This document shows positions 25,623 through 34,483 of a stretch of DNA of 54,327 bases, piece after piece; position 1 is the stretch's first letter; every line of letters starts with the position of its first letter. The notes beneath the pieces are model-generated. The model was not told the origin of the DNA. It saw only the letters and a program-made list of their open reading frames with translations, and made no database searches. Source of the stretch: Deltaproteobacteria bacterium. GTDB lineage: Bacteria; Desulfobacterota; Desulfobulbia; Desulfobulbales; Desulfurivibrionaceae. A program made the position numbers and the translations under genes. The stretch spans positions 1-54,327 of the forward strand of contig DUZU01000021.1 of assembly GCA_013349285.1 (NCBI GenBank), read 5' to 3'.

Positions 25623-26792
25623 ATGCGTATACCAAACGACCCCAAATTGTTGGCTTTAACAGACGAATTAGATCGGCTTGAACGCAAGCAGCTTTCGGCT
25701 TTTGCCGCTTTTAGCCGCGACGGGGTTCGCCGTTTGCCCGAGGCTGAGGAGTTTGCCGATTATCGCCAGGCTTTTGCCATTGATGGTGACCGGATCCTGC
25801 ACTCTCGGGCCTATACCCGTTATATCGACAAGACCCAGGTATTCTATATGATCAACAACGATCATGTAACCCATCGGGTTCTCCATGTGCAGCTGGTTTC
25901 CAAGGTGGCCCGCACCATCGGTCGTTTTTTGCGGTTGAATGAAGATCTGATCGAGGCGATTGCCCTGGGCCATGACATCGGCCATCCTCCTTTCGGCCAT
26001 GACGGGGAGATGTTGCTGGATGGGCTGTGTCGTAGCCACGGACTGCCATCATTTCAGCATAATCTGCAAAGTGTCCGCTTTTTGGAGCATATCGAAAAAA
26101 AGGGCAGGGGCTGGAACCTTACCCTGCAGACTCTTGACGGCATCATGTGCCATGACGGGGAGATTCACAACCAAACCCTGACCCCGGAGCGGGAGAAGAC
26201 CTTTAGCGATTTTGACCGGCAGTTGCGGGAAAAGTCGGTAAATAAGAAATTTGAACTGGTGCCCATGACCATGGAAGGCTGCGTGGTCCGTTTTTCCGAC
26301 ACCATCGCCTATATCGGCCGTGACATCGAAGACGCCATCGAATTGGAGATTATCAAGCGCAGCGATATCCCGGCCCCTTGTCGGGCCGTGCTGGGTGATA
26401 CCAACGGCACCATTGTTTATCGGCTGGTGACCGATCTGATCGCGAACAGTATCGACAGCGATACCGTGGCCTTCAGCCCGGAGATTTCCGAGGCTTTGCG
26501 GGCGCTGAAGGTTTTTAATTATCAATATATTTATATGAATCCCGTTATCAAAAAAGATTTTGATAAAATAGCGAATTGCTACCAGGTGCTTTTTGAATCC
26601 TATCTCGAGCAGATTGAACAGAAAAAGAACAATTCTCCCATCTATGGTGGTTTTATGAGGGAGATGGAAGGCGATTGCGGGGGCAGGCCGCAGGCGGCGG
26701 CCATGGTGCGGGATTTCATGGCCGGGATGACCGATGATTATTTCTTGAACCAGGCCGGCCTTTTGGGTTGTGAGGTCCCTGTAAAGTCATGA
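25623..26792 (+). CDS. dgt: dGTP triphosphohydrolase-like HD protein
   Basis: Member of the dGTPase (SAMHD1-related) group that removes triphosphate from deoxynucleotides. The 389-residue protein has the HD metal site: His in VTHRVLHVQLV, HD in ALGHDIGHPPFGHDGE, and the late Asp in FSDTIAYIGRDIEDAIE. Length and order match bacterial dGTPases, though the usual N-terminal R-T-R-L-T-H motif reads differently (HVTHRVLH). ATG 25623 is given; a TTG two codons upstream is equally possible because neither has a good ribosome site. The last codons overlap the ClC gene by four bases (ATGA). Confidence 0.82.
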   Translation: MRIPNDPKLLALTDELDRLERKQLSAFAAFSRDGVRRLPEAEEFADYRQAFAIDGDRILHSRAYTRYIDKTQVFYMINNDHVTHRVLHVQLVSKVARTIGRFLRLNEDLIEAIALGHDIGHPPFGHDGEMLLDGLCRSHGLPSFQHNLQSVRFLEHIEKKGRGWNLTLQTLDGIMCHDGEIHNQTLTPEREKTFSDFDRQLREKSVNKKFELVPMTMEGCVVRFSDTIAYIGRDIEDAIELEIIKRSDIPAPCRAVLGDTNGTIVYRLVTDLIANSIDSDTVAFSPEISEALRALKVFNYQYIYMNPVIKKDFDKIANCYQVLFESYLEQIEQKKNNSPIYGGFMREMEGDCGGRPQAAAMVRDFMAGMTDDYFLNQAGLLGCEVPVKS

Positions 26793-28555
26793 AAAAAGGT
26801 TTTAAGAAAATATTGCCGGGTGAAAACTCGAAGATGATCGCCATTGCCGCCTTTATCGGCCTTGTGGCCGGGGGCGCAAATATTTTGTTTCGTACCACCG
26901 TTGATGCGGTGCATGAGCATATTTTTGTTTTCGGCCATGAATTATTGAAGATTACCGAAGGCGGCTGGCATCTGCTCTGGCTGCCGCTCATCCCCATGTT
27001 CGGGATGGTATTGCTCATCCCGCTCTCCCTGCTTTTCCCCGGCGAGGTTAACGGTTACGGCTTTACCAGATTTTTGCGCCAGGTCAATCTTGAAGGCGGT
27101 GTTGTTAAGTTCCGCACCATCATCATCAAGATTCTTTCCTGTTCGTTCACCATCGGCACCGGCGGTTCGGCCGGGGTCGAGGGCCCCATTGCCCAGGTCG
27201 GCGGGGCGGTCGGCTCCCTGGTCGGCCAGTTTTTCCGGGTATCGGGCAGCAGGATGAAGATTTTTATCGCCGCCGGTTGCGCGGGCGGCGTGGCGGCCAT
27301 GTTCAACGCCCCCATTGCCGGGGTCTTTTTCGCCGCCGAGATCGTGCTGCTCGGCACCTATGAGATCGGCTCATTCGCGGCCCTGGTTATCTCTTCCGCC
27401 ATGGCCACCGTCGTTTCCAGGGCCTATTACGGCGAGTCGCCGGCCTTTCCCATTCCTTCCTATCATATTGTTAATTCCCTGGTGGAGATTCCCCTTTATT
27501 CGTTGATGGGGGTCATCATGGGGATAATCGCCGTGCTGCATATCGCTTTTTTTTACTGGACCAGGGACAAGTTTGCCGACCTTAAGCTGCATCCCCTGGC
27601 CAAGCCCATTTTGGGGGCGTTGATTATCGGGATCATGGCTATCGCTTTTCCGCAGATCATGGGGGACGGCTACGAATATATCGAAGAGGTGCTGGCCGGC
27701 CATGGGGTGATCTGGGTTATGATTCTGCTGATCTTTTTGAAGATTGTGGCCACCGCCATCACCCTTGGTTCCGGCGGGGCGGGCGGCGTCTTTGCCCCGG
27801 CGCTCTTTATCGGCGGCATGATCGGCGGCGCCTTTGGCGGCACCGCCCATTATCTGTTGCCCCAATACACGGCCAATCCCGGCGCTTATGCCGCGGTGGG
27901 AATCGGCGCCTTTTTGGCCGCCACAACCCATGCGCCCCTGACCGCTATTTTTCTGCTCTTTGAGATGACCGGCAATTACCTGATCATTATTCCGATCATG
28001 CTTACCAGTATCATCGGTACGGTGGTGGCGTCCAAGCTCAACCACGATTCCATTGATACGGTTGATTTCGGTCGCGAAGGGATTGATATCCATGAAGGGC
28101 GTGAGATTGCGGTGATGAAATCAATCAGGGTGGGCCGGGTTATAACCGAGGATGTGGATTTTGTCAGCGAACAGGCCAACGTTGATCAGCTGCTCAAAAT
28201 CTTCAGCATGGCCAAGGACAGTTTCTATTTCCCGGTAATTGATGAGTCCGGGCGGATGACCGGCATGGTGTCGCTGCAGGATGTGAAATCTATTCTCCAT
28301 GACCAGGAACTGCGCCTCAGCGCCAGGGTCGGCAATATCTGTACCCGCAAGGTCGTGGTGCTTACTCCTGACGATAACCTGCATACCGCGATGACCATGT
28401 TCGACTCCAAGGGCTTTGATGAGATTCCGGTGGTTGAGGCCACGGATAATCGTTGGGTGGTCGGCATGCTCAAGCGGCGCGATGTTATTGCCGCCTATAA
28501 CAAAGAGGCCATCAAAAAAGGCATCAGTGAGCGTACCGCTGCCGTGCATATGTAA
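26789..28555 (+). CDS. ClC-family chloride channel/transporter with CBS pair
   Basis: A 588-residue membrane protein. The anion-selectivity segments are visible: GTGGSAGVEGPIAQVGG (with the gating Glu of G-x-E-G-P), and GSGGAGGVFAPALFIGG. About 430 residues of hydrophobic helices are followed by two CBS domains (residues about 440-575; RVITEDVDFVSEQANVD..., then KVVVLTPDDNLHTAMTMF), which in other ClCs bind adenine nucleotides and regulate the pore. Whether it is a channel or a proton exchanger is not clear. It is translationally coupled to the dGTPase-like gene by a four-base overlap. Confidence 0.9.
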   Translation: MKKGFKKILPGENSKMIAIAAFIGLVAGGANILFRTTVDAVHEHIFVFGHELLKITEGGWHLLWLPLIPMFGMVLLIPLSLLFPGEVNGYGFTRFLRQVNLEGGVVKFRTIIIKILSCSFTIGTGGSAGVEGPIAQVGGAVGSLVGQFFRVSGSRMKIFIAAGCAGGVAAMFNAPIAGVFFAAEIVLLGTYEIGSFAALVISSAMATVVSRAYYGESPAFPIPSYHIVNSLVEIPLYSLMGVIMGIIAVLHIAFFYWTRDKFADLKLHPLAKPILGALIIGIMAIAFPQIMGDGYEYIEEVLAGHGVIWVMILLIFLKIVATAITLGSGGAGGVFAPALFIGGMIGGAFGGTAHYLLPQYTANPGAYAAVGIGAFLAATTHAPLTAIFLLFEMTGNYLIIIPIMLTSIIGTVVASKLNHDSIDTVDFGREGIDIHEGREIAVMKSIRVGRVITEDVDFVSEQANVDQLLKIFSMAKDSFYFPVIDESGRMTGMVSLQDVKSILHDQELRLSARVGNICTRKVVVLTPDDNLHTAMTMFDSKGFDEIPVVEATDNRWVVGMLKRRDVIAAYNKEAIKKGISERTAAVHM

Positions 28556-28885
28556 CCTCCCTTGTTTTGTCACGTCTATTTTTTATCTGATTACCCCCGA
28601 GTTTCCCCTGACCTAAGCTCAGTCCGGACTAAGCGGTTGCTGTCGCCAATAATGGTTTGGTTGCCCCCCTCCAGCGGTTATGCCTCAACTAATTTTTTGC
28701 GAATAAATTCATTGCTGCCCCAAAAATAATTCCAAGCCTGCCCCTTGTTGCCGCCGTTTTTTACCTGCCTCATATTTTTCATGGAACCTTTTGGCCGTGC
28801 AGTGCGTTTGAATTAATAACGGACATTGTTGTCGGTGCTCTTTTGGTTTTACATGAAAAATATAAAAAAATGAGGGTGACAAATC
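28556..28885. other. Non-coding gap with an 18-base near-palindrome
   Basis: 330 bases between the ClC gene and a small secreted protein. No ORF of substance. The only structure seen is GCTCAGTCCGGACTAAGC (28617-28634), an inverted repeat with a perfect ten-base core AGTCCGGACT. There is no T-run after it, so it is not a terminator. Confidence 0.5.
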
Positions 28886-29209
28886 ATGAAGAAACTTTTT
28901 GTTGTTTTTGCCGTTGGTCTGCTGGCGTTATCTTGCGGTCATTTTGCCTATGCGGAAGAGGAGGTGGTTGAACCGGTTGATTCCGTTGTGGGCCAGGTAG
29001 AGGTTCAGGCGCAGACCCAGGCTCGGGAAAGGCATCGTTACCAGGAGCAGACCAAGGAAGAGATCAAGGCGGCGTTGATGGAGCAGGCCAGGGCTGAGTC
29101 CCGTGAAGAAGCAAAATTAACGGTAAAAGAAGCGGTTCAGGAGATGGCCAAGAGTGCGGTGCAGGATGCGCGTCAGGAGTCCATCAAAGAGATGAGAAAA
29201 GGGATGTAA
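28886..29209 (+). CDS. Small secreted helical protein, unknown function
   Basis: A 107-residue protein not recognised. It has a clear Sec signal peptide (MKKLFVVFAVGLLALSCGHFAYA, cut likely before EEEV). The mature part is short, charged and almost surely a long helix or coiled coil: Q/A/R/E/K-rich, with repeats of the kind AMEQARAESREEAK. The Cys at residue 17 does not fit a lipobox well. GAGGGTGAC precedes the ATG. A terminator follows. An outer-membrane barrel gene lies just downstream. Confidence 0.72.
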   Translation: MKKLFVVFAVGLLALSCGHFAYAEEEVVEPVDSVVGQVEVQAQTQARERHRYQEQTKEEIKAALMEQARAESREEAKLTVKEAVQEMAKSAVQDARQESIKEMRKGM

Positions 29210-29248
29210 CAATCGCGAAGATCTTTTCAGGATAGAAAAATAGTTATG

Positions 29249-29286
29249 CGGGTTTCCATCATCTTGGTGGGAACCCGATTTTTTTG
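29249..29286 (+). terminator. Intrinsic terminator after the small secreted protein
   Basis: CGGGTTTCCATC and GGTGGGAACCCG pair (with G-U pairs) around a five-base loop, followed by ATTTTTTTG. It starts 40 bases after the stop codon. Confidence 0.82.
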
Positions 29287-29343
29287 TTGGGGAATAACCA
29301 CGGATGTTATGCGGGAAAAGAAAAAGATAAGGGAGAGAGAGCT

Positions 29344-30267
29344 ATGCAAAGATTGGTAAAAAATATTTCATACGCCTGCGCGATTGTGTTGTTGGCCGGC
29401 AACGTTTCGCCGCTCAGCGCCAAGGAGAAGGATGTGAGCAACCTGAGCCTGACGGCGCGGGCCGGGCTGGAATATGACGATAATATTACGGTTGAACAGA
29501 GTGACCAGATATCCGAACAAAGTGATGCCGCGGTAATTTTTGAAGTTGAGGGAGCATATAAATTTAAGGAGAGACTGCCCTTCAGTCCTGAAATTTCGTA
29601 CGCCTTTTATCAGAGTCTATATGATGATTATACTCAGTATAACATGCAGTCCCACAGCCTGGCTCTGTCCGGGGATAAAGACTAAGGCGAGATCAATGTG
29701 GGGCTCGATTATTCCTATACTTATCTGACCCTTGATAATCATTCCTTTCTGGAGATGAACCATCTGTCGCCGAGTTTGGGCTTTAGTGTGGCGGAGGATA
29801 TTTACCTGCACACCAGTTATATCTTTATGGCTAAAGATTTCCGGCAGGATGCCGACTCTGACCGCGATGCGAACAATCATTCCCTGGGCGCGGATCTCTT
29901 TTATTTCTTTATGGACAACCAGGCCTATTTCAAGGCGGGCTATCGGATCGAGGATGAAAACACCGATGGGGCCGAGTATGAATATCTTGGCCATCTTCTT
30001 TCGGCCTCGGTCCAGGTTGTGCCCTTTGCCGAAACCAAGATGCGCCTGAGCTATAAGCATCATCGAAAGGATTATCGAAATATTAATCCGGCGATCGGCG
30101 CCGAGCGCGAAGAGACCAAAGACTCCTGCCAGCTGGTGGTGACCAGGAAGATCTATGATAACTTCGAGATAAAACTCGATTATCAATATATCAATAACGA
30201 TTCAAACATCGCGGCTAACAAGTATAATGAAAACCGGGTATTTGCCGGGCTTGCCGTGCAGTATTGA
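29344..30267 (+). pseudogene. Outer-membrane beta-barrel gene interrupted by an in-frame TAA
   Basis: The reading frame runs 306 residues but has a TAA at 29683-29685. Before it are a signal peptide (MQRLVKNISYACAIVLLAG...LSA) and TARAGLEYDDNITVEQSDQ with alternating strand pattern; after it the same frame continues GEINVGLDYSYTYL and many further amphipathic strands, ending with the aromatic-type AGLAVQY expected of a barrel. No frameshift is needed to join the halves. TAA is neither a selenocysteine nor a pyrrolysine codon, so this is a nonsense mutation (one change from AAA, CAA or GAA) or a base-call error. The fragment from 29698 (GTG) is unlikely to be expressed on its own. Confidence 0.78.
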
Positions 30268-30320
30268 CCGGTAAATGGCGGGAGCCATTGCCGGTAAGTC
30301 GATTGATTATCGGCATAAAA

Positions 30321-30351
30321 AAAGGGAAGCCGGTTCCGGCTTCCCTTTTTT
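30321..30351 (+). terminator. Bidirectional terminator between the barrel gene and ilvC
   Basis: GGGAAGCCGG / CCGGCTTCCC, ten perfect pairs with a TT loop, flanked by A-run and T-run, so it can stop both the plus-strand barrel gene and the minus-strand ilvC. Confidence 0.88.
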
Positions 30352-30373
30352 ATTGAGGTATGTCGCGTTGTTG

Positions 30374-31846
30374 TTAGACGATGGGCTTCATCGCTCCCAT
30401 GTAGGAGCGAAGCTCTTCGCCGATCATCTCGACCCCGGTGTAGCTGATCGCTTCGTTGACCGTAATCAACTCAACGTTGTCCACCCCGTTGTCTCTGAGC
30501 TCAAGGCCCTTGCCGATCACATCGACATCGATCAGTTTCATGAAGTCGGCCAGCATGGGCACCGCGGCATGGGCAAAGAGGTAGCAGCCATACTCGGCGG
30601 TGTCGGAGATAACCACGTTCATCTCGTAGAGCTTTTTGCGGGCAATGGTGTTGGCAATCAGCGGCACTTCGTGCAATGACTCGTAGTAGGCTGATTCATC
30701 CTTGATGCCGGCGGCGACCATGGTGTCGAAAGCCAGCTCGACCCCGGCTTTGACCATGGCGATCATCAGGATGCCGTTGTCAAAGTATTCCTGCTCGCTG
30801 ATCTCGGCATCGGTGATGGTGGATTTCTCAAAGGCGGTCTCCGCGGTGGCGGCGCGCCAGCCCAGGAGGTTCTTGTCGTCGTTGGCCCAGTCTTCCATCA
30901 TGGTGCGGGAGAAGTCGCCGCTCATGATGTCGTCCATGTGTTTTTCAAAGAGCGGCCGGAGGATGGCTTTGAGCTCTTCGGACAGGGTAAAGGCGATGAT
31001 TTTTGCCGGATTGCTCAACCGATCCATCATGTTGGTGATGCCGCCGTGCTTGAGGGCCTCGGTGATGGTCTCCCAGCCGTACTGGATCAGTTTGGAGGCA
31101 TAGCCGGAGTCGATGCCTTTTTCGATCATCTTGTCGTAGCAGAGCAGCGAGCCGGCCTGAAGCATGCCGCAGAGGATGGTCTGCTCGCCCATGAGGTCGG
31201 ATTTAACCTCGGCGACAAAGGATGACTGCAGAACGCCGGCCCGGTCGCCGCCGGTGCCGCAGGCATAGGCCATGGCCAGATCCCAGCCTTCGCCCTTGGG
31301 GTCGTTTTCGCGGTGGACGGCGATCAGGGTCGGCACGCCGAAGCCCCGTTTGTACTCCTCGCGTACCTCGGTTCCCGGTGATTTGGGGGCAACCATGATA
31401 ACGGTGAGGTCCTCGCGGATCTTCATCCCTTCTTCCACGATATTGAAGCCGTGGGAGTAGGAGAGACAGGCGCCTTTTTTCATCAGGGGCATGATCGCGG
31501 TGACCACGTTGGTGTGCTGCTTGTCCGGGGTCAGGTTGATGACCAGGTCAGCCGAGGGGATCAGTTCCTGGTAGGTGCCCACGGTAAAGCCGTTCTCGGT
31601 GGCGTTTTTCCATGACTGGCGTTTTTCGGCAATAGCGGCATCGCGCAGGGTGTAGGATACATCCAGACCGCTGTCCCGCAGGTTCAGCCCCTGGTGCAGA
31701 CCTTGGGCGCCGCAGCCGACGATTACGATTTTTTTGCCCTTGAGGGCCTCGACTCCGTTGAATTCGGAAGAATCCATGAACCGGCATTGACCAAGCTCTT
31801 CAAGCTGCAGACGCAGCGGCAAGCTGTTGAAATAATTCTCACCCAT
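30374..31846 (-). CDS. ilvC: Ketol-acid reductoisomerase, class II (long form)
   Basis: NADPH- and Mg-dependent second step of branched-chain amino acid synthesis. The 490-residue length and sequence match the E. coli-type long form: [20 protein letters not shown] at the N-terminus, the nucleotide motif [30 protein letters not shown], metal-site acid motifs [16 protein letters not shown], and [23 protein letters not shown] precedes the ATG. It is divergent from ilvY and has its own terminator, the same layout as E. coli ilvY-ilvC. Confidence 0.96.
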   Translation of the reverse strand: MGENYFNSLPLRLQLEELGQCRFMDSSEFNGVEALKGKKIVIVGCGAQGLHQGLNLRDSGLDVSYTLRDAAIAEKRQSWKNATENGFTVGTYQELIPSADLVINLTPDKQHTNVVTAIMPLMKKGACLSYSHGFNIVEEGMKIREDLTVIMVAPKSPGTEVREEYKRGFGVPTLIAVHRENDPKGEGWDLAMAYACGTGGDRAGVLQSSFVAEVKSDLMGEQTILCGMLQAGSLLCYDKMIEKGIDSGYASKLIQYGWETITEALKHGGITNMMDRLSNPAKIIAFTLSEELKAILRPLFEKHMDDIMSGDFSRTMMEDWANDDKNLLGWRAATAETAFEKSTITDAEISEQEYFDNGILMIAMVKAGVELAFDTMVAAGIKDESAYYESLHEVPLIANTIARKKLYEMNVVISDTAEYGCYLFAHAAVPMLADFMKLIDVDVIGKGLELRDNGVDNVELITVNEAISYTGVEMIGEELRSYMGAMKPIV

Positions 31847-31950
31847 TTTTGTTCTCCTTTATCGTTATCTGGTTACAATTGAGTTTTATGATAATCGCCT
31901 ACCATAGCACTTATTTTTATTGCGTAAAGTGAATTGTTTGCGATATAGTT

Positions 31951-31965
31951 TTGCATAATTTGCAA
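31951..31965. promoter_or_regulatory. Candidate IlvY operator
   Basis: TTGCATAATTTGCAA is a 15-base inverted repeat holding the T-N11-A motif of LysR-type operators. It lies between divergent ilvC and ilvY, where IlvY operators lie in E. coli. TTGCG half-sites at about 31920 and 31938 could form a second site. Confidence 0.6.
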
Positions 31966-32030
31966 CATAGCTAAAGTCTTGGGCCATTTTAACGCTAAAA
32001 TAATTTATCTCACTATTTTTTTGTGATTTT

Positions 32031-32915
32031 ATGGATATCCATGTCCTGAAGCTTTACAAACATCTGGCCGCCTCCCTCCATTTCGGCCGGACCAGTCGGG
32101 CCTGCAACATCACCCCCTCCGCCCTGACCCGGGCCGTGCAACGGCTGGAGGCTGAGCTGGGGGAAAGGCTTTTGGTCCGCGACAACCGCTCGGTCGGCCT
32201 GACCCCGGCCGGGGAGTTGTTCAGGAAATATGCCGATGACGTGTTGCTGCGCTGGGATGAGTTGCAGAATGATCTGGCCCGGGATGACGAGCTGCGCGGG
32301 GAGATCTCCCTTTATTGCTCGGTGACCGCGGTGTTCAGCATTCTGCCCGGAATCCTAAGCCGCTTTCGCAAGGATTATCCCCGGGTCCATATCAACCTCT
32401 CCACCGGGGACGCCGCCCGGGCTCTGACCAAGCTTTTTAACAACGAGGCCGATCTCACCATTGCCGCCCTGCCGGAAAAACTGCCGCCTCAGCTTGAATT
32501 CATGAAAACCATAGAGACGCCGCTGGTGTTTATCGCCCCCGTCGATTTTAAGGATACGGTGGTATACAGCGGCAAAGAGATTGACTGGCGTCAAACCCCC
32601 ATTGTCATGGCCGAGCAGGGTCTGAGCCGGGAGCGGATCGAGCGATGGTTTCGCGAAAATAATATTCTTCCCAAGATTTATGCCCAGGTCGCGGGCAATG
32701 AGGCGATTATCGCCATGGTCAGCCTCGGCTGCGGGGTTGGCATCGTGCCCAAACTGGTCCTCGACAAGAGCCCCTTAAAGGCCAAGGTGGAGATTCTTGC
32801 GCAGGCCCCGCAGCTTACGCCGTTTACCATCGGGGTCTGTACCGTGAAAAAAAATATGAGCAACCCCAAGATCAAGGCCTTTTGGGAGGTTGCCCTTCGG
32901 GAAGGGAGATGGTAG
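32031..32915 (+). CDS. ilvY: LysR-type regulator IlvY
   Basis: Activator of ilvC responding to acetolactate or acetohydroxybutyrate in E. coli. The 294-residue protein has an N-terminal winged helix-turn-helix (residues 1-60: LYKHLAASLHFGRTSRACNI then LTRAVQRLEAELGERLLVRD) and a LysR effector domain (about 90-290). The divergent position next to ilvC, sharing the intergenic region, is the main reason for naming it IlvY. No strong ribosome site is seen before the ATG. Confidence 0.85.
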   Translation: MDIHVLKLYKHLAASLHFGRTSRACNITPSALTRAVQRLEAELGERLLVRDNRSVGLTPAGELFRKYADDVLLRWDELQNDLARDDELRGEISLYCSVTAVFSILPGILSRFRKDYPRVHINLSTGDAARALTKLFNNEADLTIAALPEKLPPQLEFMKTIETPLVFIAPVDFKDTVVYSGKEIDWRQTPIVMAEQGLSRERIERWFRENNILPKIYAQVAGNEAIIAMVSLGCGVGIVPKLVLDKSPLKAKVEILAQAPQLTPFTIGVCTVKKNMSNPKIKAFWEVALREGRW

Positions 32916-32949
32916 AGGGTTTTTTGGGGTAATTGGATGCTAACATCTT

Positions 32950-33897
32950 CTATTGGGTAGAGTTCAGATAAGTCGTCAGGTTAATTTTGTTGTTCGCCAG
33001 CCCCAGTTTTTTTCTGATATGTTCGCGATGCCTGCTGACCGTATCAGGGCAAATTCCTCTCATTTGCGCAATCTCTTTGCTGTTGAGACCATTTTTAATC
33101 ATATTGCAGATGACCAGTTCAGTAGGGGTCAAACTTTTCAGCTTTTTGTTTTCTATGCCTGACGCCGGGGTGATTATGTCTTCCCAGTTTTTTCTCAGAA
33201 TGGAGAGGACTTTTTTTTGATCGGGGCTAAGGCCTTTTTCAAGGATATCAAGGATAGGCATGATGGTTTTGTCCACATTATCCTGAATTGCCAACCCCAT
33301 TATTTTTTTCTCGTGTTGAATCTTTTCCAGTACCTCATGCAGCGCAATATTAGTTTTTTTTAATGAGTTTTTTTCTGTCTTAAGTTGCTGGTCTAAGCTG
33401 AAGCGTTCGGAAGTAATGCCGATTTTTTTTGCAATGGCGTTTATCAATAACCGTTCTTCGTTAAGAAAAGGTCCTTCGTCAATAACAGGCTTATTTTTAA
33501 GATAATAGACTTCGATTCTGCCGATATTTTTGCCATCGGTCTTGATTGGCGCCATTTGTTTCCATTTTGAGTTACTAAAATTTGGCGTTGCATACTCGTT
33601 GTCTTTAAAAAGTATTCTGGCACAGGTGATATCGGGATATTGCCATGAAACCGGCAGCAGGTTTACTACTCCAAGGAGAAAATCATCCAGCGATTTTTTA
33701 TGAATATCGATGAGCTTTGATATTTCATAAAGGCAATTGAGCTCCTTCACCCTTTCCCGCAGTGCAATTTCGATGTTTTCCTTGCATGCGCATTGTTCTG
33801 CTAATTTTTTATTTTGGGTTTCAAGGTGATGGATATGCACCTTAAGGGTTGTTAGTTCCTGCAACAGCTCTGCTTTATCGTAATCAATGCACTTCAT
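32950..33897 (-). CDS. LuxR-type transcriptional regulator with GAF-like sensor
   Basis: A 315-residue regulator from ATG 33897 (GAGGA nine bases upstream; a GTG five codons earlier is less likely). Residues 1-50 are coiled coil with a CAC patch; residues about 55-180 look like a GAF-type sensor (VKELNCLYEISKLIDI and later IGRIEVYYL); a second coiled coil follows; the C-terminus is a LuxR helix-turn-helix (LTPTELVICNMIKNGLNSKE, then ICPDTVSRHREHIRKKLGL). No receiver domain, so the signal is probably bound directly. Target genes are unknown; the MCP region lies downstream on the other strand. Confidence 0.82.
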   Translation of the reverse strand: MKCIDYDKAELLQELTTLKVHIHHLETQNKKLAEQCACKENIEIALRERVKELNCLYEISKLIDIHKKSLDDFLLGVVNLLPVSWQYPDITCARILFKDNEYATPNFSNSKWKQMAPIKTDGKNIGRIEVYYLKNKPVIDEGPFLNEERLLINAIAKKIGITSERFSLDQQLKTEKNSLKKTNIALHEVLEKIQHEKKIMGLAIQDNVDKTIMPILDILEKGLSPDQKKVLSILRKNWEDIITPASGIENKKLKSLTPTELVICNMIKNGLNSKEIAQMRGICPDTVSRHREHIRKKLGLANNKINLTTYLNSTQ

Positions 33898-34483
33898 TTT
33901 GCAAATCCTCACAGGTGGATGTGTATGTGAAAGGCTGTAGGTGCTTGATATATTTATTAAGTTCGGCCTGAATGTTTATAAGGGGGCGTGTTTGATTATC
34001 GCCGTAAATTTGCCTAGTTAGCATGTGCAAAGTATGTGTAATTATACTGGGTGTAAAAGTCGAAAGTCAAACTCTACAATTAAATATCCTCTGTTTGATA
34101 CAGGTTAGGTTTTTTTGGGGATAAATCGTGGGGGGAATAGTTTTTAAGAGTGTTTAAGTGATAATTTAAACTTTTGCTCATTAATAACTACCACGTCGGA
34201 GGGTGAAAAAATGTTAAAAAATTATGAAGTTGGGAACAAAACTGTTGTGGGTCTTTTTTGGGGCAGGCACAGCTTCTTCTGCGATTAACGGCCTGACCTC
34301 AACCAAAGCTGGTCCTGTTTTAGATCGTTTCATTCAGTCAAAAAGAAATAACCGCTAAGCCTTTTAAATTGATGCCTTAATAAAGACATCGGCAATGAGG
34401 TTAGGGGTGAAAAGACCAAGTTGGTCGATTTCTATCCCAATCATCGTCTTTGGCTAATGAATTAATGAGCAAGGAGAAATGAA
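33898..34483. other. Gap between the LuxR-type gene and the intact MCP
   Basis: 586 bases whose only recognised content is the short MCP-start remnant at 34211-34358. The rest is AT-rich, with no terminator or repeat seen. A run of sense codons in one frame at about 34385-34460 has no recognised match. Confidence 0.5.
34211..34358 (+). pseudogene. Remnant of a chemoreceptor N-terminus, frameshifted
   Basis: After GGAGGGTG, ATG starts MLKN, then one extra T (34223) shifts the frame; the next frame continues MKLGTKLLWVFFGAGTAS. MLKNxKLGTKL is a common start of methyl-accepting chemotaxis proteins, followed by the first membrane helix. The frame then stops at TAA 34356-34358. Nothing recognisable continues to the intact MCP that starts at 34484, so most of the gene is gone. 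Confidence 0.45.

Noticed and set aside
29683..29685. Recoding of the TAA in the barrel gene
   Set aside because: TAA is not known to be read as selenocysteine or pyrrolysine, and no slippery site is seen around it.
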